Assembly: GCF_003369795.1 (NCBI RefSeq)
Contig: NZ_CP026730.1
Span: 2,356,001 to 2,420,000, forward strand
Origin: Streptomyces sp. CB09001
Lineage (GTDB): Bacteria > Actinomycetota > Actinomycetes > Streptomycetales > Streptomycetaceae
Direction: 5' to 3'
Length of the DNA: 64,000 nucleotides
Notes under the pieces: model-generated
Told to the model about the DNA's origin: nothing
Databases searched by the model: none
Seen by the model: the letters and a program-made list of their open reading frames with translations, nothing else
Program-made: the position numbers and the translations under genes
Shown here: positions 55,909 to 64,000 of the stretch, one piece after another
Layout of the letters: each line of letters begins with the position of its first letter
Numbering within the stretch: the first letter of the stretch is position 1

Positions 55909-56840
55909 GTCCGGGATTCCCTCCCTACGCCGTGGTGTCGCATGGACTCCTCCAGAAAGCCGAGGGCCTTCAGGTGGTAGGCGCGGGCCGCCCAGCCGAG
56001 GCTGATGTTGTGGCCCGCGTCGGGCTGGTGCTCGATCACGACACGCGGGGCCGCGCTCAACCGGGACCGCAAGCGGTCCAGGGCCGGCGGGTCGTGCCGC
56101 CACCACGTCTCGTACTCGGCGAAGGTGAACCGCACCGGCACCCTGATCCGCCCCGCGAGCCGGCCGAACTCCGCGGGCCACCGCGCGGCGTCCGCGAGTT
56201 CCCCCGGTGGCACGCGGGCCACGACGGCGGCCCCCGACCGGAAGGTGCCCGGCGGATACAGCCGCAGCGGCCCCCAGCTGCGCCGCCATCCGCCGTCCCG
56301 TGTGCCGGGCTCGGTGGGCGGTGCCGTGTAGGCGTCGCCGCAGCCCGAGACGTCCACCCCGAGCAGTGCGGGCAGCGTTCCCTCCGCCGCCATCCGCAGC
56401 GCCGGCTTCCCGCCGAAGGAGTGGGCCAGGAGGAAGAGTCCGGCGCCGGTGTCGTACCGGTCCGCGAGATCGCCCAGCGCGGCCGTCAGCGTGGCCGCCT
56501 GCTCCGCCGCCGTCTGCCCACGCGGCAGTTCGGCCGAGGACAGCCCGTAGCCGGGGCGGTCGACTGCCACCGCCGCGAAGCCCAGATCCGCGGCGAGCGT
56601 CAGCAGCGAGGTCTCCGGCCGGGTCTGCCCGTGAAAGTACGCGGCGCTCATACCGGCGCCGTGCAGGGCGACGACGGTCGCCCGCGGCGGCGCGTACAGG
56701 GGGCGGGCCAGCAGTGCGGACACGGTAATGCCGCCCGCTTGCAACGTGATCCGCCCTACCTTCGCGGACACCGCCGCCGGCGCCGTCGGCGGGGCTGTCG
56801 GCGGGGCCGTCGGCGGGGCTTTCGGCGGGGCTTTCGTCAT
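55905..56840 (-). CDS. alpha/beta hydrolase in PKS operon
   Basis: 311-residue alpha/beta hydrolase. N-terminus is a Pro/Ala/Thr repeat (APPT) encoded by tandem 12-bp units. Oxyanion region VVALHGAGMSAAYF, then DRPGYGLSSAE, nucleophile elbow FLLAHSFGGKPAL (Ser about 150), and late His in HQPDAGHNISLGWAA. All three catalytic elements are present. It could release, lactonise or modify the polyketide; substrate unknown. Coupled by ATGA to the aromatase upstream and the small ORF downstream. Confidence 0.85.
   Translation of the reverse strand: MTKAPPKAPPTAPPTAPPTAPAAVSAKVGRITLQAGGITVSALLARPLYAPPRATVVALHGAGMSAAYFHGQTRPETSLLTLAADLGFAAVAVDRPGYGLSSAELPRGQTAAEQAATLTAALGDLADRYDTGAGLFLLAHSFGGKPALRMAAEGTLPALLGVDVSGCGDAYTAPPTEPGTRDGGWRRSWGPLRLYPPGTFRSGAAVVARVPPGELADAARWPAEFGRLAGRIRVPVRFTFAEYETWWRHDPPALDRLRSRLSAAPRVVIEHQPDAGHNISLGWAARAYHLKALGFLEESMRHHGVGRESRT
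56785..56836 (-). repeat. tandem 12-bp repeats in hydrolase N-terminus
   Basis: About four copies of a GTCGGCGGGGCT unit (plus-strand reading) encode the APPT repeats at the hydrolase start. Confidence 0.8.
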
Positions 56841-57793
56841 GAACGGCTGTCCACGGCCAGGCCCTCCGCGTGCGCCTTGGCGAGGGCGAGCGTCGCCAGA
56901 CTGTTGGTGCTGAGCGCCGTACGGACGTGGTCGACGGCGTCCTGGACGGTCGCGTCGGAACCCAGCACCTTCTCGATGGCGTCGGTCCGGACCGTGAAGG
57001 TGTGCTGCGAGGACGCCGTGACATCGCCTCGCTCGTCGGCAGGGCCGAAGGTCCAGTGGCCGGTGTGCAGGGAGATCAGGGCGGGGAGGGTGATCTGCTT
57101 GTACGCGATCCGGTGCGGGGCGAGCCCCACCCGGTGTGACTTCGTGGTGTGCGAGGTGCCGTCCTTGGCCATGGTGTCCATCTCCAGGGTCTGCACCCCC
57201 GGCTCCGGCTCCTCCAGGCGCACCCTGAGTACGTGCGGCAGCCGTTCGGTCCACAGGTCGGCCCGGTTGACGAAGTCGTACACGACACCGACGTCGCCCC
57301 GGATCCGGACCGAGTCCTCGAAGGAGCAGGTCAGTTCGGCGACCGCGGTGCCGGACTCGGCGACCGCCTTCAGGGACGCCAGCTCGGAGCGGGAATTTCG
57401 GTCCACTACGTCGTCGAGCCACGGCAGGCTCTCCGCGTCGACGGCCCGGTAGTCGTGCAGGAGGCGCACCAGCGACCGGCCGGCGGGCAGGGCGTCGATC
57501 TGCCAGGTGCCGCCCATCTGCGCCACGGGCGGGGTGCTGACCTCTTGCCGGAACCGGATCCGCAGACGTTCCGGGTCCAGGCTCCGGTGGGACGTCCAGT
57601 TCTTGACGGTGTCGCCGGCCGTCGCCCAGATGCGGATGCGCTCTTCGCGCTCACCGCGTTCGACATGGTCGGCGTGGATGGTCGGGGGAAACAGCTGCGG
57701 CCACTTCTCCGCGTGGGCCAGCATGCGGTACACGGCCTCGGCCTCGGCCTCGATCTCGATCTCGTGGGCGGACTCGTGCGGTTCGGACGGCAT
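56837..57793 (-). CDS. polyketide aromatase/cyclase, didomain
   Basis: 318-residue ARO/CYC of the didomain type (two START/Bet v1-like domains), which cyclises and aromatises the first ring of a C9-reduced poly-beta-ketone (ActVII-like). Domain 1 is about 8-150 (EIEIEAEAEAVYRMLAHAEKWPQLFPPTIH, MGGTWQIDALPAGRSLVRLLHDY). Domain 2 is about 155-305 (CSFEDSVRIRGDVGVVYDFVNRADLWTERLPH, SSQHTFTVR). ATG 57793 has AGGAG 6-7 nt upstream. Sits 40 nt after the ketoreductase gene. Confidence 0.92.
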   Translation of the reverse strand: MPSEPHESAHEIEIEAEAEAVYRMLAHAEKWPQLFPPTIHADHVERGEREERIRIWATAGDTVKNWTSHRSLDPERLRIRFRQEVSTPPVAQMGGTWQIDALPAGRSLVRLLHDYRAVDAESLPWLDDVVDRNSRSELASLKAVAESGTAVAELTCSFEDSVRIRGDVGVVYDFVNRADLWTERLPHVLRVRLEEPEPGVQTLEMDTMAKDGTSHTTKSHRVGLAPHRIAYKQITLPALISLHTGHWTFGPADERGDVTASSQHTFTVRTDAIEKVLGSDATVQDAVDHVRTALSTNSLATLALAKAHAEGLAVDSRS

Positions 57794-57833
57794 GGAGCTC
57801 TCCTCGTGGGTCGGTCGGGTGCGGGCGGCGGGG

Positions 57834-58622
57834 TCAGAAGTTGCCGAGGCCGCCGCAGACGTTCAGCGCCTGGGAGGTGATGGACGCCGCCGTGTCGGAG
57901 ACCAGGTAGCCGACCAGGCCGGCGACTTCCTCGGGAGTCGAGTACCGGCCCAGGGGGATCTTGGCCTGGAACTTCTCCAGGATCGCCGCCTCGGAGGCAC
58001 CGGAGAGGCGGGAGTAGTTGTGCCGGACGCGTTCGGCCATCGGCGTCTCTACGTAGCCGGGGCAGACGGCGTTGACCGTGATTCCGGTCGGCGCCAGTTC
58101 GTTGCCGAGTGCCTTGGTGAAGCCGACGACGCCGTGCTTGGACGCGGAGTAGGGGGCGCCGAGCACGACGCCCTGCTTGCCGGCGGTGGAGGCGATGTTG
58201 ACGATGCGGCCCCAGTCCTTGTGCCGCAGTCCGCCCGCGGTGAGGACCTCCCTGGTCAGGCGGAACACACTGTTGAGGTTGGTGTCGACGACGTCGTCCC
58301 ACACCTCGTCGGGGACGTCGGCGGTGACCCCGCCTCCGCTGATCCCGGCGTTGTTGACGAGCACGTCGACCGTGCCGAACTGGTCGACGGCTGCCCGGAC
58401 GTAGCCGTGTACGGAGTCGGCGGACCGTACGTCGAGAACCACACCGTCGACGTCGAACTGCTCCTCCTGGAGCTGCTTGACCGTCGCGAGGACCTTGTCC
58501 TCGGTGCGCGAGCCGATGAACACCCGATGCCCCCGGCCGGCCAGCAGCCGGGCGACCGCGAGACCGATGCCGCTGGTCGCTCCGGTCACCAGGACGACCC
58601 GCTGCTGCTCGTGCTGTGTCAT
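57834..58622 (-). CDS. type II PKS ketoreductase (C9-type)
   Basis: 262-residue short-chain dehydrogenase of the ActIII type, reducing the C9 ketone of the nascent polyketide with NADPH. TGATSGIGLAVAR cofactor loop, NNAGISGGG, catalytic Ser/Tyr/Lys in RIVNIASTAGKQG and APYSASKHGVVGFTKALG, PGYVETPMAERVRHNYSR lid and C-terminal QALNVCGGLGNF, all classic for aromatic PKS KRs. Presence with a didomain aromatase predicts a C9-reduced product. Confidence 0.94.
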   Translation of the reverse strand: MTQHEQQRVVLVTGATSGIGLAVARLLAGRGHRVFIGSRTEDKVLATVKQLQEEQFDVDGVVLDVRSADSVHGYVRAAVDQFGTVDVLVNNAGISGGGVTADVPDEVWDDVVDTNLNSVFRLTREVLTAGGLRHKDWGRIVNIASTAGKQGVVLGAPYSASKHGVVGFTKALGNELAPTGITVNAVCPGYVETPMAERVRHNYSRLSGASEAAILEKFQAKIPLGRYSTPEEVAGLVGYLVSDTAASITSQALNVCGGLGNF

Positions 58623-58655
58623 GTCCTGAAGTCCCTTCGTGTCGTCGTTCGTGGG

Positions 58656-58922
58656 TCAGGCGGCGGGCGCGACCAGATGTGCGGTGACGGCGTCGAGAAG
58701 GGCGGCGGGGGTGGTGGCGTCGCCCACCACGGACTCGTCCAGCTCGATGCCGTACTCGCGTTCGATCCGGCTGGCCGTCTCCAGCAGCGCGAGCGAGTCG
58801 TAGCCGAGGTCGCTGAACTCGGTGTCCAGGATGCTCCCGTCCAGGTCGATGCCCTCGGGGGCGCCGGACCCCTCCAGGAGAATCCGCTTGAGGTCGTCGA
58901 TGGTGAAAACTCCGTGCGACAT
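58656..58922 (-). CDS. type II PKS acyl carrier protein
   Basis: 88-residue ACP. Phosphopantetheine Ser in LGYDSLALLETASRIEREYG (Ser about 43), helix I FTIDDLKRILLEG and acidic surface. ATG 58922 has AAAGG upstream. Third gene of the minimal PKS, 74 nt after the CLF. Confidence 0.95.
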   Translation of the reverse strand: MSHGVFTIDDLKRILLEGSGAPEGIDLDGSILDTEFSDLGYDSLALLETASRIEREYGIELDESVVGDATTPAALLDAVTAHLVAPAA

Positions 58923-58996
58923 GAACTGCCTTTCTTCTGGGGTGAATCGGTGTGCGGGTCGGTGCGCGTCGATGGGGTGCGGGGGCCGCCCGGCGG

Positions 58997-60190
58997 TCAG
59001 GAGCGCACGACCATGGCCGAGTTGAAGCCCTCGTGACCGCGTGCGACGACCAGCGCCGTACGCAGTTCGGCGGCGCGTGGCTGGGAGGTGACCAGGTCGA
59101 GGCCGTATCGGCTCGCGGGCTCGATGTGGGCGGTCGGCGGGATCACCCCGTCCGCCAGCGCGAGGAACGCCGCGGCGAGGTCCAGGGAGGCGGCACCGGC
59201 GTACAGGCGGCCGGTCATCGTCTTGGGCGCGGTCACCGGGACCCCGTTCGGACCGAAGACCTCGACGAGGGCCTCGGCCTCGACGCGGTCCAGCTCGGGA
59301 TCAGCGGCGGCGTCCGCGAAGACCACGTCCACGTCCGACGGGTGCACCCGTGCGTCGTCGAGGGCGAGTTCCAGGGCCTTGCGCAGGCCGGACTCCCGCC
59401 CGTCGAAGGTGGCCGCGTATCCGGCGATCTCTCCGTACACCCGGGCGCCGCGGGCGCGCGCGGACTCGGCGGACTCCATGACGAGCAGCGCACCGCCCTC
59501 GCCCGCCACATGACCGGCGGCCCGGTCGTCGAAGGGCAGATAGGCGTGGGTGGGCTCCTCCTCGGTGCTGAGTCGACCGCTGGTGTGCAGCCCGACCCAC
59601 CCCCAGGAGCACAGCAGCGCGTCCACCGCGCCGGCCACGACGAGCGAGGTGCCCTTGCGGATGTGCCGCCGGGCCTGGGCCACCGCGTCCAGACCGCCTG
59701 CCTGGTCGGTCACCACGACGCCGCTGGGGCCCTTCATCCCGTTGCGGATGGAGATCTGTCCGGTGTTGACCGCGTAGAACCAGGCGAACGACTGATATGC
59801 GCTGACGTACTGGCCGCCCCTGCTCCACAGGTTCTTCAGCTCGTTCTGGCTGAACTCGAATCCGCCCGCCGAACTCGCGGTGATCACACCCATGTCGAAC
59901 TCCGCGAGTTCGGCGGGGTTCACCCCGGCGTCCCCGAGGGCCCAGTCGGCGGCGACCAGCGAGAGCCGGGTGCCCCGGTCGGTCTGCGGCAGCAGCCGGC
60001 TCGGCAGGTGCTCCGCCGCCTCGAATCCGGCGATCTCCCCGGCGAGCTTGGCCGGATAGCCGGATACGTCGAAGTGGGTGAGCCGGCCGATGCCGCTCTT
60101 GCCGGCCAGTGTCGCCGCCCAGAAGTCGCGGGCTCCGAGCCCGTTGGGGGCGGTCACGCCCAGCCCCGTCACCACTGCCGAGACCGTCAT
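58997..60190 (-). CDS. type II PKS chain-length factor (KS-beta)
   Basis: 397-residue ketosynthase-like CLF. The active-site Cys is replaced by Gln in [17 protein letters not shown], the mark of a CLF. Other KS-fold motifs: [37 protein letters not shown] and [21 protein letters not shown]. It pairs with KS-alpha and sets chain length; the length cannot be read reliably by eye. ATG 60190 overlaps the KS-alpha stop (ATGA). Confidence 0.94.
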   Translation of the reverse strand: MTVSAVVTGLGVTAPNGLGARDFWAATLAGKSGIGRLTHFDVSGYPAKLAGEIAGFEAAEHLPSRLLPQTDRGTRLSLVAADWALGDAGVNPAELAEFDMGVITASSAGGFEFSQNELKNLWSRGGQYVSAYQSFAWFYAVNTGQISIRNGMKGPSGVVVTDQAGGLDAVAQARRHIRKGTSLVVAGAVDALLCSWGWVGLHTSGRLSTEEEPTHAYLPFDDRAAGHVAGEGGALLVMESAESARARGARVYGEIAGYAATFDGRESGLRKALELALDDARVHPSDVDVVFADAAADPELDRVEAEALVEVFGPNGVPVTAPKTMTGRLYAGAASLDLAAAFLALADGVIPPTAHIEPASRYGLDLVTSQPRAAELRTALVVARGHEGFNSAMVVRS

Positions 60191-61518
60191 GCCGCGTTCC
60201 TCTCCGGTTGGGCCAGCACCATCGCGCTCTGGAAGCCGCCGAAGCCGCTGCCGACCGTGAGGACGGCGTCGACCAGCTGGTCGCGCGCGGTCAAGGGCAC
60301 GTAGTCCAGGTCGCATTCGGGGTCGGGGGTGTGCAGGTTCGCCGTCGGCGGCACGACGTTGTGCTGGACCGCGAGTACCGACGCCGCGATCTCGATGGAG
60401 CCGATCGCCCCGAGCGAGTGCCCGACCATCGACTTGATGGAGCTCACCGGGGTGCGGTAGGCGTGGTCGCCCAGGCTCCGCTTGAACGCGGCCGTCTCGT
60501 GCCGGTCGTTCTGCTTCGTTCCCGAGCCGTGCGCGTTGATGTAGTCGATCTCGGTGGGATTCATCCGGGCCTCGTCGAGAGCCACGGTGATCGCTTCCGC
60601 CATCTCCGCTCCGTCGGGGCGCAGCCCCGTCATGTGGTAGGCGTTGCTGCGCGTGGCGTACCCCGCGATCTCCGCGTAGACGCGGGCGCCGCGGCTCAGG
60701 GCGCTCTCCCGCTCCTCTAGGACGAACACCGCCGCGCCCTCGCCGAGCACGAACCCGTTGCGGGTGCCGTCGAACGGGCGGGAGGCGTGCTCGGGCTCGT
60801 CGCAGCGCGGTGTGGTCGCCTTGATCGCGTCGAAGCACGCCATCGTGATCGGCGAGATCGGCGCGTCGGTGGCGCCGGCCACCATGACGTCCGCCGACCC
60901 CTCCCGGATCAGCTCGACGGCGCTGCCGACCGAGTCGAGCCCCGACGTGCATCCCGCCGACACGACGCTGCTCGGGCCCTGGGCGCCCACGGTCCGGGCC
61001 ACCTCGGCCGCGAAGGAGCTCGGTACGAAGCAGCCGTAGAAGAACGGATCCGCGTACCGGTGGTCGACCAGGTCGAGCCGGCCGCCGTCGCTGACCGCGC
61101 GGTAGTCCTGGTCCAGGCTCATGGTGGCACCCACCGCGCTGCCGATGGTCACGCCGATCCGGTAGGGGTCGAGCGTCTCCACCTCGAGGCCGCTGTCGGC
61201 GACCGCACCACGCGCGGCGACCACGGCGAACTGCGCCGCCCGGTCCATCCGCCGCACCTCGTGCGGGGTCAGACCGTGCTCGTACGGATCGAAGTCGATC
61301 TCGGCGGCCACCCGCGACCGGAACTGCCCGGGGTCGAAGAAGGTGATCCTCCTGGTCGCCGTACGGCCCTCGCTCAGCAGGGACCAGAAGTTCTTGACGC
61401 CGACGCCGCCGGGCGCCAGCACGTCCAGGCCGGTGATGACCACCCGGCGGGGTACGTGGGCGCCTCGTCCCGGCTGTGTTGCGCGGCGGGCGTCCCGTGC
61501 CGGGTCCGTCGCAGACAT
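60187..61518 (-). CDS. type II PKS ketosynthase (KS-alpha)
   Basis: 443-residue decarboxylative Claisen ketosynthase. Nucleophile Cys in [18 protein letters not shown] (about 205), His in [16 protein letters not shown] and [18 protein letters not shown]. The N-terminus carries a 25-residue extension ([19 protein letters not shown]) before [19 protein letters not shown] 61518 has AAAGG 9 nt upstream. First gene of the KS-CLF-ACP-KR-ARO/CYC-hydrolase operon, canonical order for aromatic polyketides. Confidence 0.95.
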   Translation of the reverse strand: MSATDPARDARRATQPGRGAHVPRRVVITGLDVLAPGGVGVKNFWSLLSEGRTATRRITFFDPGQFRSRVAAEIDFDPYEHGLTPHEVRRMDRAAQFAVVAARGAVADSGLEVETLDPYRIGVTIGSAVGATMSLDQDYRAVSDGGRLDLVDHRYADPFFYGCFVPSSFAAEVARTVGAQGPSSVVSAGCTSGLDSVGSAVELIREGSADVMVAGATDAPISPITMACFDAIKATTPRCDEPEHASRPFDGTRNGFVLGEGAAVFVLEERESALSRGARVYAEIAGYATRSNAYHMTGLRPDGAEMAEAITVALDEARMNPTEIDYINAHGSGTKQNDRHETAAFKRSLGDHAYRTPVSSIKSMVGHSLGAIGSIEIAASVLAVQHNVVPPTANLHTPDPECDLDYVPLTARDQLVDAVLTVGSGFGGFQSAMVLAQPERNAA

Positions 61519-61733
61519 ATCAGCTGCCTTTCGTGGAGGGGTTCCCCGGCATGACACGGCACGGCATTCGGCTGCCGGATACGAGCGGGGAACGTCGTGG
61601 AGGGGCCGTCCGCAGTGACATCGGATCGGCTGCAACGAACCTCCGGTCGGCCCCTCAAGGGCCGATCAAGGACGGGCCAAGGAGGTCCCCGTGGCTGTCG
61701 GAGTGCCCCTGTGATCTGGTCCGATCCGCGCTT

Positions 61734-61753
61734 GAACGGTTCTGTTGCCGTTC
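61734..61753. promoter_or_regulatory. inverted repeat GAACGG-N8-CCGTTC, possible operator
   Basis: Perfect 6-bp arms with imperfect extension (flanked by CGCTT and TTGAGCG), about 220 bp upstream of KS-alpha. Candidate site for the TetR regulator of the cluster; inference only. Confidence 0.45.
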
Positions 61754-61800
61754 TTGAGCGGTATGCGTCCGCCCCGTTCCCCGTCCGGACGGCACGAAGA

Positions 61801-61830
61801 GGCGGCGCGGACCGTGAGGTCCGCGCCGCC
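61801..61830. terminator. terminator after the small membrane gene
   Basis: Perfect 13-bp stem GGCGGCGCGGACC / GGTCCGCGCCGCC with a GTGA loop, 35 bp beyond the membrane gene's stop. It separates that operon from the KS operon. Confidence 0.85.
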
Positions 61831-61864
61831 CGGGTGCGGCGGGGCTTGCGCCCGTGGTTCGGGT

Positions 61865-62329
61865 TCAGCGCATGAGCCGCCAGATCAGCCACGCGTCCAG
61901 TCCGCTCCAGACGGTGAACAGGGTGGTGCGCACCCAGCTCACGCGCAGGAGGTGGGCGTGTACGGGTGTGGAGAAGTGCGCCGCGAGGGAGTCGCGGTCG
62001 GGGGTGGCCACGGCGCCGGAGAGCACCATGATCGTGATCAGCAGGCCGATCATGACGAGAGCCGCCCACAGGGGGACGGTGGGTGGCCCGACCAGCGCGA
62101 GCAGCACCGAGGTCACCCCGGCCACCAGCAGTCCGGGAGCGAGCACCTTCCAGAACATGTTGTTGTGAGCGGCCATGTACGACTCGGACGCGCCGTCCCG
62201 CATCCGGGCCACCATCGGGTAGTCCATCAGCTGCAGCGTCCAGACGAATCCGGTGGTGTAGAGGACCGCCAGGGTCTGCAGGAGCACAAGGCCCGCGCCC
62301 GGTCCGCGTGTTGCGGCGAGCTGGGTCAT
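61865..62329 (-). CDS. small four-helix membrane protein in PKS cluster
   Basis: 154-residue integral membrane protein with about four TM segments (LVLLQTLAVLYTTGFVWTL, FWKVLAPGLLVAGVTSVLLA, PLWAALVMIGLLITIMVLSG and a C-terminal one). Motifs: QLMDYPMVARM and SYMAAHNNMFWKV in the first loop, conserved His in SLAAHFSTPVHAHLLRVSW. The layout recalls DUF1772/anthrone-oxygenase-like membrane proteins, but I cannot confirm it. GGAGGAC lies 5 nt upstream; start overlaps the TetR stop (ATGA), so the gene is coupled to the regulator. Confidence 0.7.
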   Translation of the reverse strand: MTQLAATRGPGAGLVLLQTLAVLYTTGFVWTLQLMDYPMVARMRDGASESYMAAHNNMFWKVLAPGLLVAGVTSVLLALVGPPTVPLWAALVMIGLLITIMVLSGAVATPDRDSLAAHFSTPVHAHLLRVSWVRTTLFTVWSGLDAWLIWRLMR

Positions 62330-63030
62330 GGTCGTCCTCCGGGCTCGGTGGGGCGGCACGGCTCCGGCAACGCGTGCCACAGGGCTCGCAGTTCCCTCCA
62401 GTCCGGGGCGGGGAAGACGGGCCCCGCCGGTTCCGGGTCCGGTCCGGACCGCATTCCGTGGAGAGCCATCTGGAGGTAGCGGAACCTGAGTTGCCGGGCC
62501 CGGTCGGGCGGGGCGGGCAGTTTCGCCTTCAGGTGGACCAGGAGCAGCACCAGGTCGGCCGAGCCGATGTCGGCTCTGAGGGACCCCTCGTCCCTGGCCC
62601 GTGCCACGATCGGCTCCACGGCGTCGTGCAGCCGGGTGGTGGCCGCTTCGACCCCGTGGGTGGCCGGCAGCACGCCGCCGATGAGCGGGAGCAGCGTACC
62701 GGCGCTGGACGAGACGGCGTCGTTCATGAAGCGGACCAGGGCGCTCCAGCCGTTCGGCTGCTCCAGCGCGGCGGCCTGCGCGACCTTCGTGAGGTGCTCC
62801 ATTCCCACGATGCGCAGATGCTGGGCCAGCTCCTCCTTTCCCCGGTATCTGCGGTAGAGACTCCCCATCCCCAACCCCGCCCGCCGGGCGATCTCGGTCA
62901 CCGAGGCGTTCCAGCCGAGCTCCGCGAACGCCTGGTGGGCCGCCATGAGCACGCGTTCGTCGTTGCGGTCGGCCTCGCGCCGGCGGCCGCGCGGGCGGCG
63001 CGCGCCGGCCGGGGGCGAGGACGGCGTCAT
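62326..63030 (-). CDS. TetR-family regulator of PKS cluster
   Basis: 234-residue regulator. After a basic Arg/Pro N-terminus (about 25 residues), HTH NDERVLMAAHQAFAELGWNA with SVTEIARRAGLGMGSLYRRY and a helical C-terminal ligand domain. Start choice: ATG 63030 has AGGAGG 9 nt upstream; ATG 63087 overlaps the cyclase stop (ATGA) but has a weak ribosome site and would add 19 residues. It may sense the polyketide and control the two operons. Confidence 0.88.
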   Translation of the reverse strand: MTPSSPPAGARRPRGRRREADRNDERVLMAAHQAFAELGWNASVTEIARRAGLGMGSLYRRYRGKEELAQHLRIVGMEHLTKVAQAAALEQPNGWSALVRFMNDAVSSSAGTLLPLIGGVLPATHGVEAATTRLHDAVEPIVARARDEGSLRADIGSADLVLLLVHLKAKLPAPPDRARQLRFRYLQMALHGMRSGPDPEPAGPVFPAPDWRELRALWHALPEPCRPTEPGGRP

Positions 63031-63083
63031 GGCCTCGTTCCTCCTCTCCTCGTCCGGGCGCGTCGCGTCGCTCGGTGCGGCGC

Positions 63084-63977
63084 TCATGCGGAGCAGGTCG
63101 GACGGGAGCCGTGGAATTCGATCATCTCGCCGAAGGCGGCCGTCACGTCGAGCGGAGCAGCGGGCGGTGTTCCCCGTTCCTCGGCGTAGGCGCGGGTCAG
63201 GTTGCCCACGATCCGTTCGCCGTCGAGCAGGTGACCGTACGGTCCGAGGCCCACCGACCTCGCGACCGCCAACGGCTCGGCCCCGTCCGCCAGGCCCTGC
63301 CGGGCGAGGTCCCGCACCCAGCGGACGTAGCCGGCGTTCAGGTCCAGCAGTTCCGGCCCGCCGACCGGCCCGTGTCCCGGCACGACGTGCAGCGGTTCCA
63401 GGGCCCGCAGCTGGTCGAGCACCCGCAGGCTGCCCTCGATCGATCCCATCAGGACGAAGGGAGTGGCGCCGGAGAAGACGAGGTCCCCTGCGAACAGCAC
63501 CCGCTGGTCGGGCAGCCATACGACCGCGTCCCCCGCCGTGTGGCCGGGCCCCAGGTGCAGCAGTTCGACGCGGCGGCCGGTACCGGGGACGACCAGGTGG
63601 TCCTTGAAGACGACATCGGGCACACCGGCTTCGACGTGTCCCCACGTGACCTCGGGCCACAGCCCTCGCAGCGCCGTTCCGTACTCGGCCATCTCCGCCG
63701 CCGCCTTTTCCTGGGCCACCACCGTCGCGTCCGGGAAGAGGTGGTTGCCGAAGGTGTGGTCGCCGTGGGAGTGCGTGTTGACGAGGATGTCGACGGGCCG
63801 GGAATCGAGAGCGCGGACGGTGTCCCGCAGCAGCGCGGCCCGCTTCTCGGTGGCGGCGGTGTCGATGAGCAGGGGCCCGGAACTCCCCAGGACCAGTCCG
63901 GCGTTGTTCAGGCACCAGCCGCCGTCCGGCTGCAGATAGGCGTAGACGGATTCCTCGATCTCCCGTAACGCGTACAC
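63084..63977 (-). CDS. metallo-beta-lactamase-fold cyclase/thioesterase, ActIV-like
   Basis: 297-residue MBL-fold protein matching my recall of ActIV, the second-ring cyclase/thioesterase of actinorhodin: same length, REIEESVYAYLQPDGGWCLNNAG start, NTHSHGDHTFGNHLF (HxHxDH metal site), GLWPEVTW, GPGHTAGDAVVWLP, RVLFAGDLVFSGATPF, VPGHGPV and a C-terminus ending PTCSA (ActIV ends PTCLA). Codon 4 is TTA (63966-63968). GTG 63977 has no good ribosome site and the frame stays open to the window edge, so the true start could lie slightly upstream. Coupled by ATGA only if the longer TetR start is used. Confidence 0.85.
   Translation of the reverse strand: MYALREIEESVYAYLQPDGGWCLNNAGLVLGSSGPLLIDTAATEKRAALLRDTVRALDSRPVDILVNTHSHGDHTFGNHLFPDATVVAQEKAAAEMAEYGTALRGLWPEVTWGHVEAGVPDVVFKDHLVVPGTGRRVELLHLGPGHTAGDAVVWLPDQRVLFAGDLVFSGATPFVLMGSIEGSLRVLDQLRALEPLHVVPGHGPVGGPELLDLNAGYVRWVRDLARQGLADGAEPLAVARSVGLGPYGHLLDGERIVGNLTRAYAEERGTPPAAPLDVTAAFGEMIEFHGSRPTCSA
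63966..63968 (-). promoter_or_regulatory. TTA (bldA) codon in ActIV-like gene
   Basis: Leu codon 4 reads TTA on the minus strand. Rare TTA codons in Streptomyces place expression under bldA control. Certainty depends on the GTG 63977 start, but the residue lies beside the conserved N-terminus. Confidence 0.75.
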
Positions 63978-64000
63978 GGGTGTGGCGGGGGCGTCTCGAA

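Larger units (their letters stand above)
61519..61864. promoter_or_regulatory. KS-alpha promoter region
   Basis: 346 bp without a gene, upstream of the KS operon. It holds inverted repeats TCGGCCC-N5-GGGCCGA (61647-61665) and GAACGG-N8-CCGTTC (61734-61753) and, at its far end, the terminator of the upstream membrane gene. No clear SARP-type 11-bp repeats. Confidence 0.6.

Noticed and set aside
58997..60190. Ketosynthase lacking the catalytic Cys, possibly a decayed gene
   Set aside because: Gln at this position is the normal mark of chain-length factors; the frame is intact and coupled to KS-alpha.
61631..61760. SARP-type direct repeats before the KS gene
   Set aside because: TTG-containing heptamer-like words occur but at 13- and 9-bp spacing, not the regular 11 bp expected.

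Overview
The window is high-GC, gene-dense chromosomal DNA of a Streptomyces species. The signs are extreme GC3 bias, GTG/TTG starts, ATGA/GTGA gene overlaps, a TTA-containing adpA, consensus iron boxes, a desABCD desferrioxamine locus, glmS2, ornA, and a cebR-cebEFG-bglC locus. From memory, the order from the acyl-CoA carboxylase operon to the ceb genes matches the S. coelicolor SCO2770s-SCO2790s core region (desA-D = SCO2782-2785, glmS2 = SCO2789, adpA = SCO2792, ornA = SCO2793). I see no IS element, prophage, CRISPR array or rRNA. The only tRNA is tRNA-His(GTG).

Layout. 1-3350: 3'-truncated ABC exporter, secreted phytase-like esterase, secreted endonuclease I. 3355-6002: a two-gene unit, a small helical protein plus an NB-ARC/TPR (NLR-like) protein, sharing a short amyloid-signalling-like motif; this is the most unusual module. 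6062-9722: ThDP enzyme and agmatinase-family hydrolase (coupled), divergent from a conserved phosphatase-annotated protein. 9755-12781: cation efflux protein, acyl-CoA thioesterase II, acyl-CoA dehydrogenase. 12910-19372: TetR regulator with palindromic operators facing a leucine/isovalerate-type catabolic operon (carboxylase beta and biotinylated alpha subunits, HMG-CoA lyase, acyl-CoA dehydrogenase). 19426-26642: iron-box-controlled desE, desF and desABCD for desferrioxamine synthesis, uptake and reduction. 26716-32654: GH20 hexosaminidase, DUF4429/SHOCT protein, small conserved protein, glmS2, universal stress protein, small membrane protein. 33041-35202: adpA (one TTA codon), ornA, tRNA-His. 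35325-41600: cebR, cebEFG, bglC with two CebR boxes (cello-oligosaccharide import and hydrolysis). 41715-49200: CBM2-GH18 chitinase, two-component system, secreted protein, spermidine-synthase-like protein, small Cys protein, NsdA-like regulator.

49468-55479: histidine phosphatase, PAP2-family membrane protein, and a tightly overlapping three-gene module: a RecB/Cas4-like PD-(D/E)XK nuclease with Fe-S-type cysteines, a protein of unknown function, and an SF1 helicase.

55580-63977 (all minus strand) is part of a type II polyketide cluster. It encodes KS-alpha, CLF, ACP, C9-type ketoreductase and didomain aromatase/cyclase, then an alpha/beta hydrolase and two tiny ORFs of unknown function. 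Upstream is a second coupled operon with an ActIV-like metallo-beta-lactamase-fold cyclase (carrying a TTA codon), a TetR regulator and a small membrane protein. The gene set resembles the early actinorhodin pathway. The cluster runs off the window end, so the product cannot be named. TTA codons in adpA and in the cyclase suggest bldA dependence of development and of this pathway.
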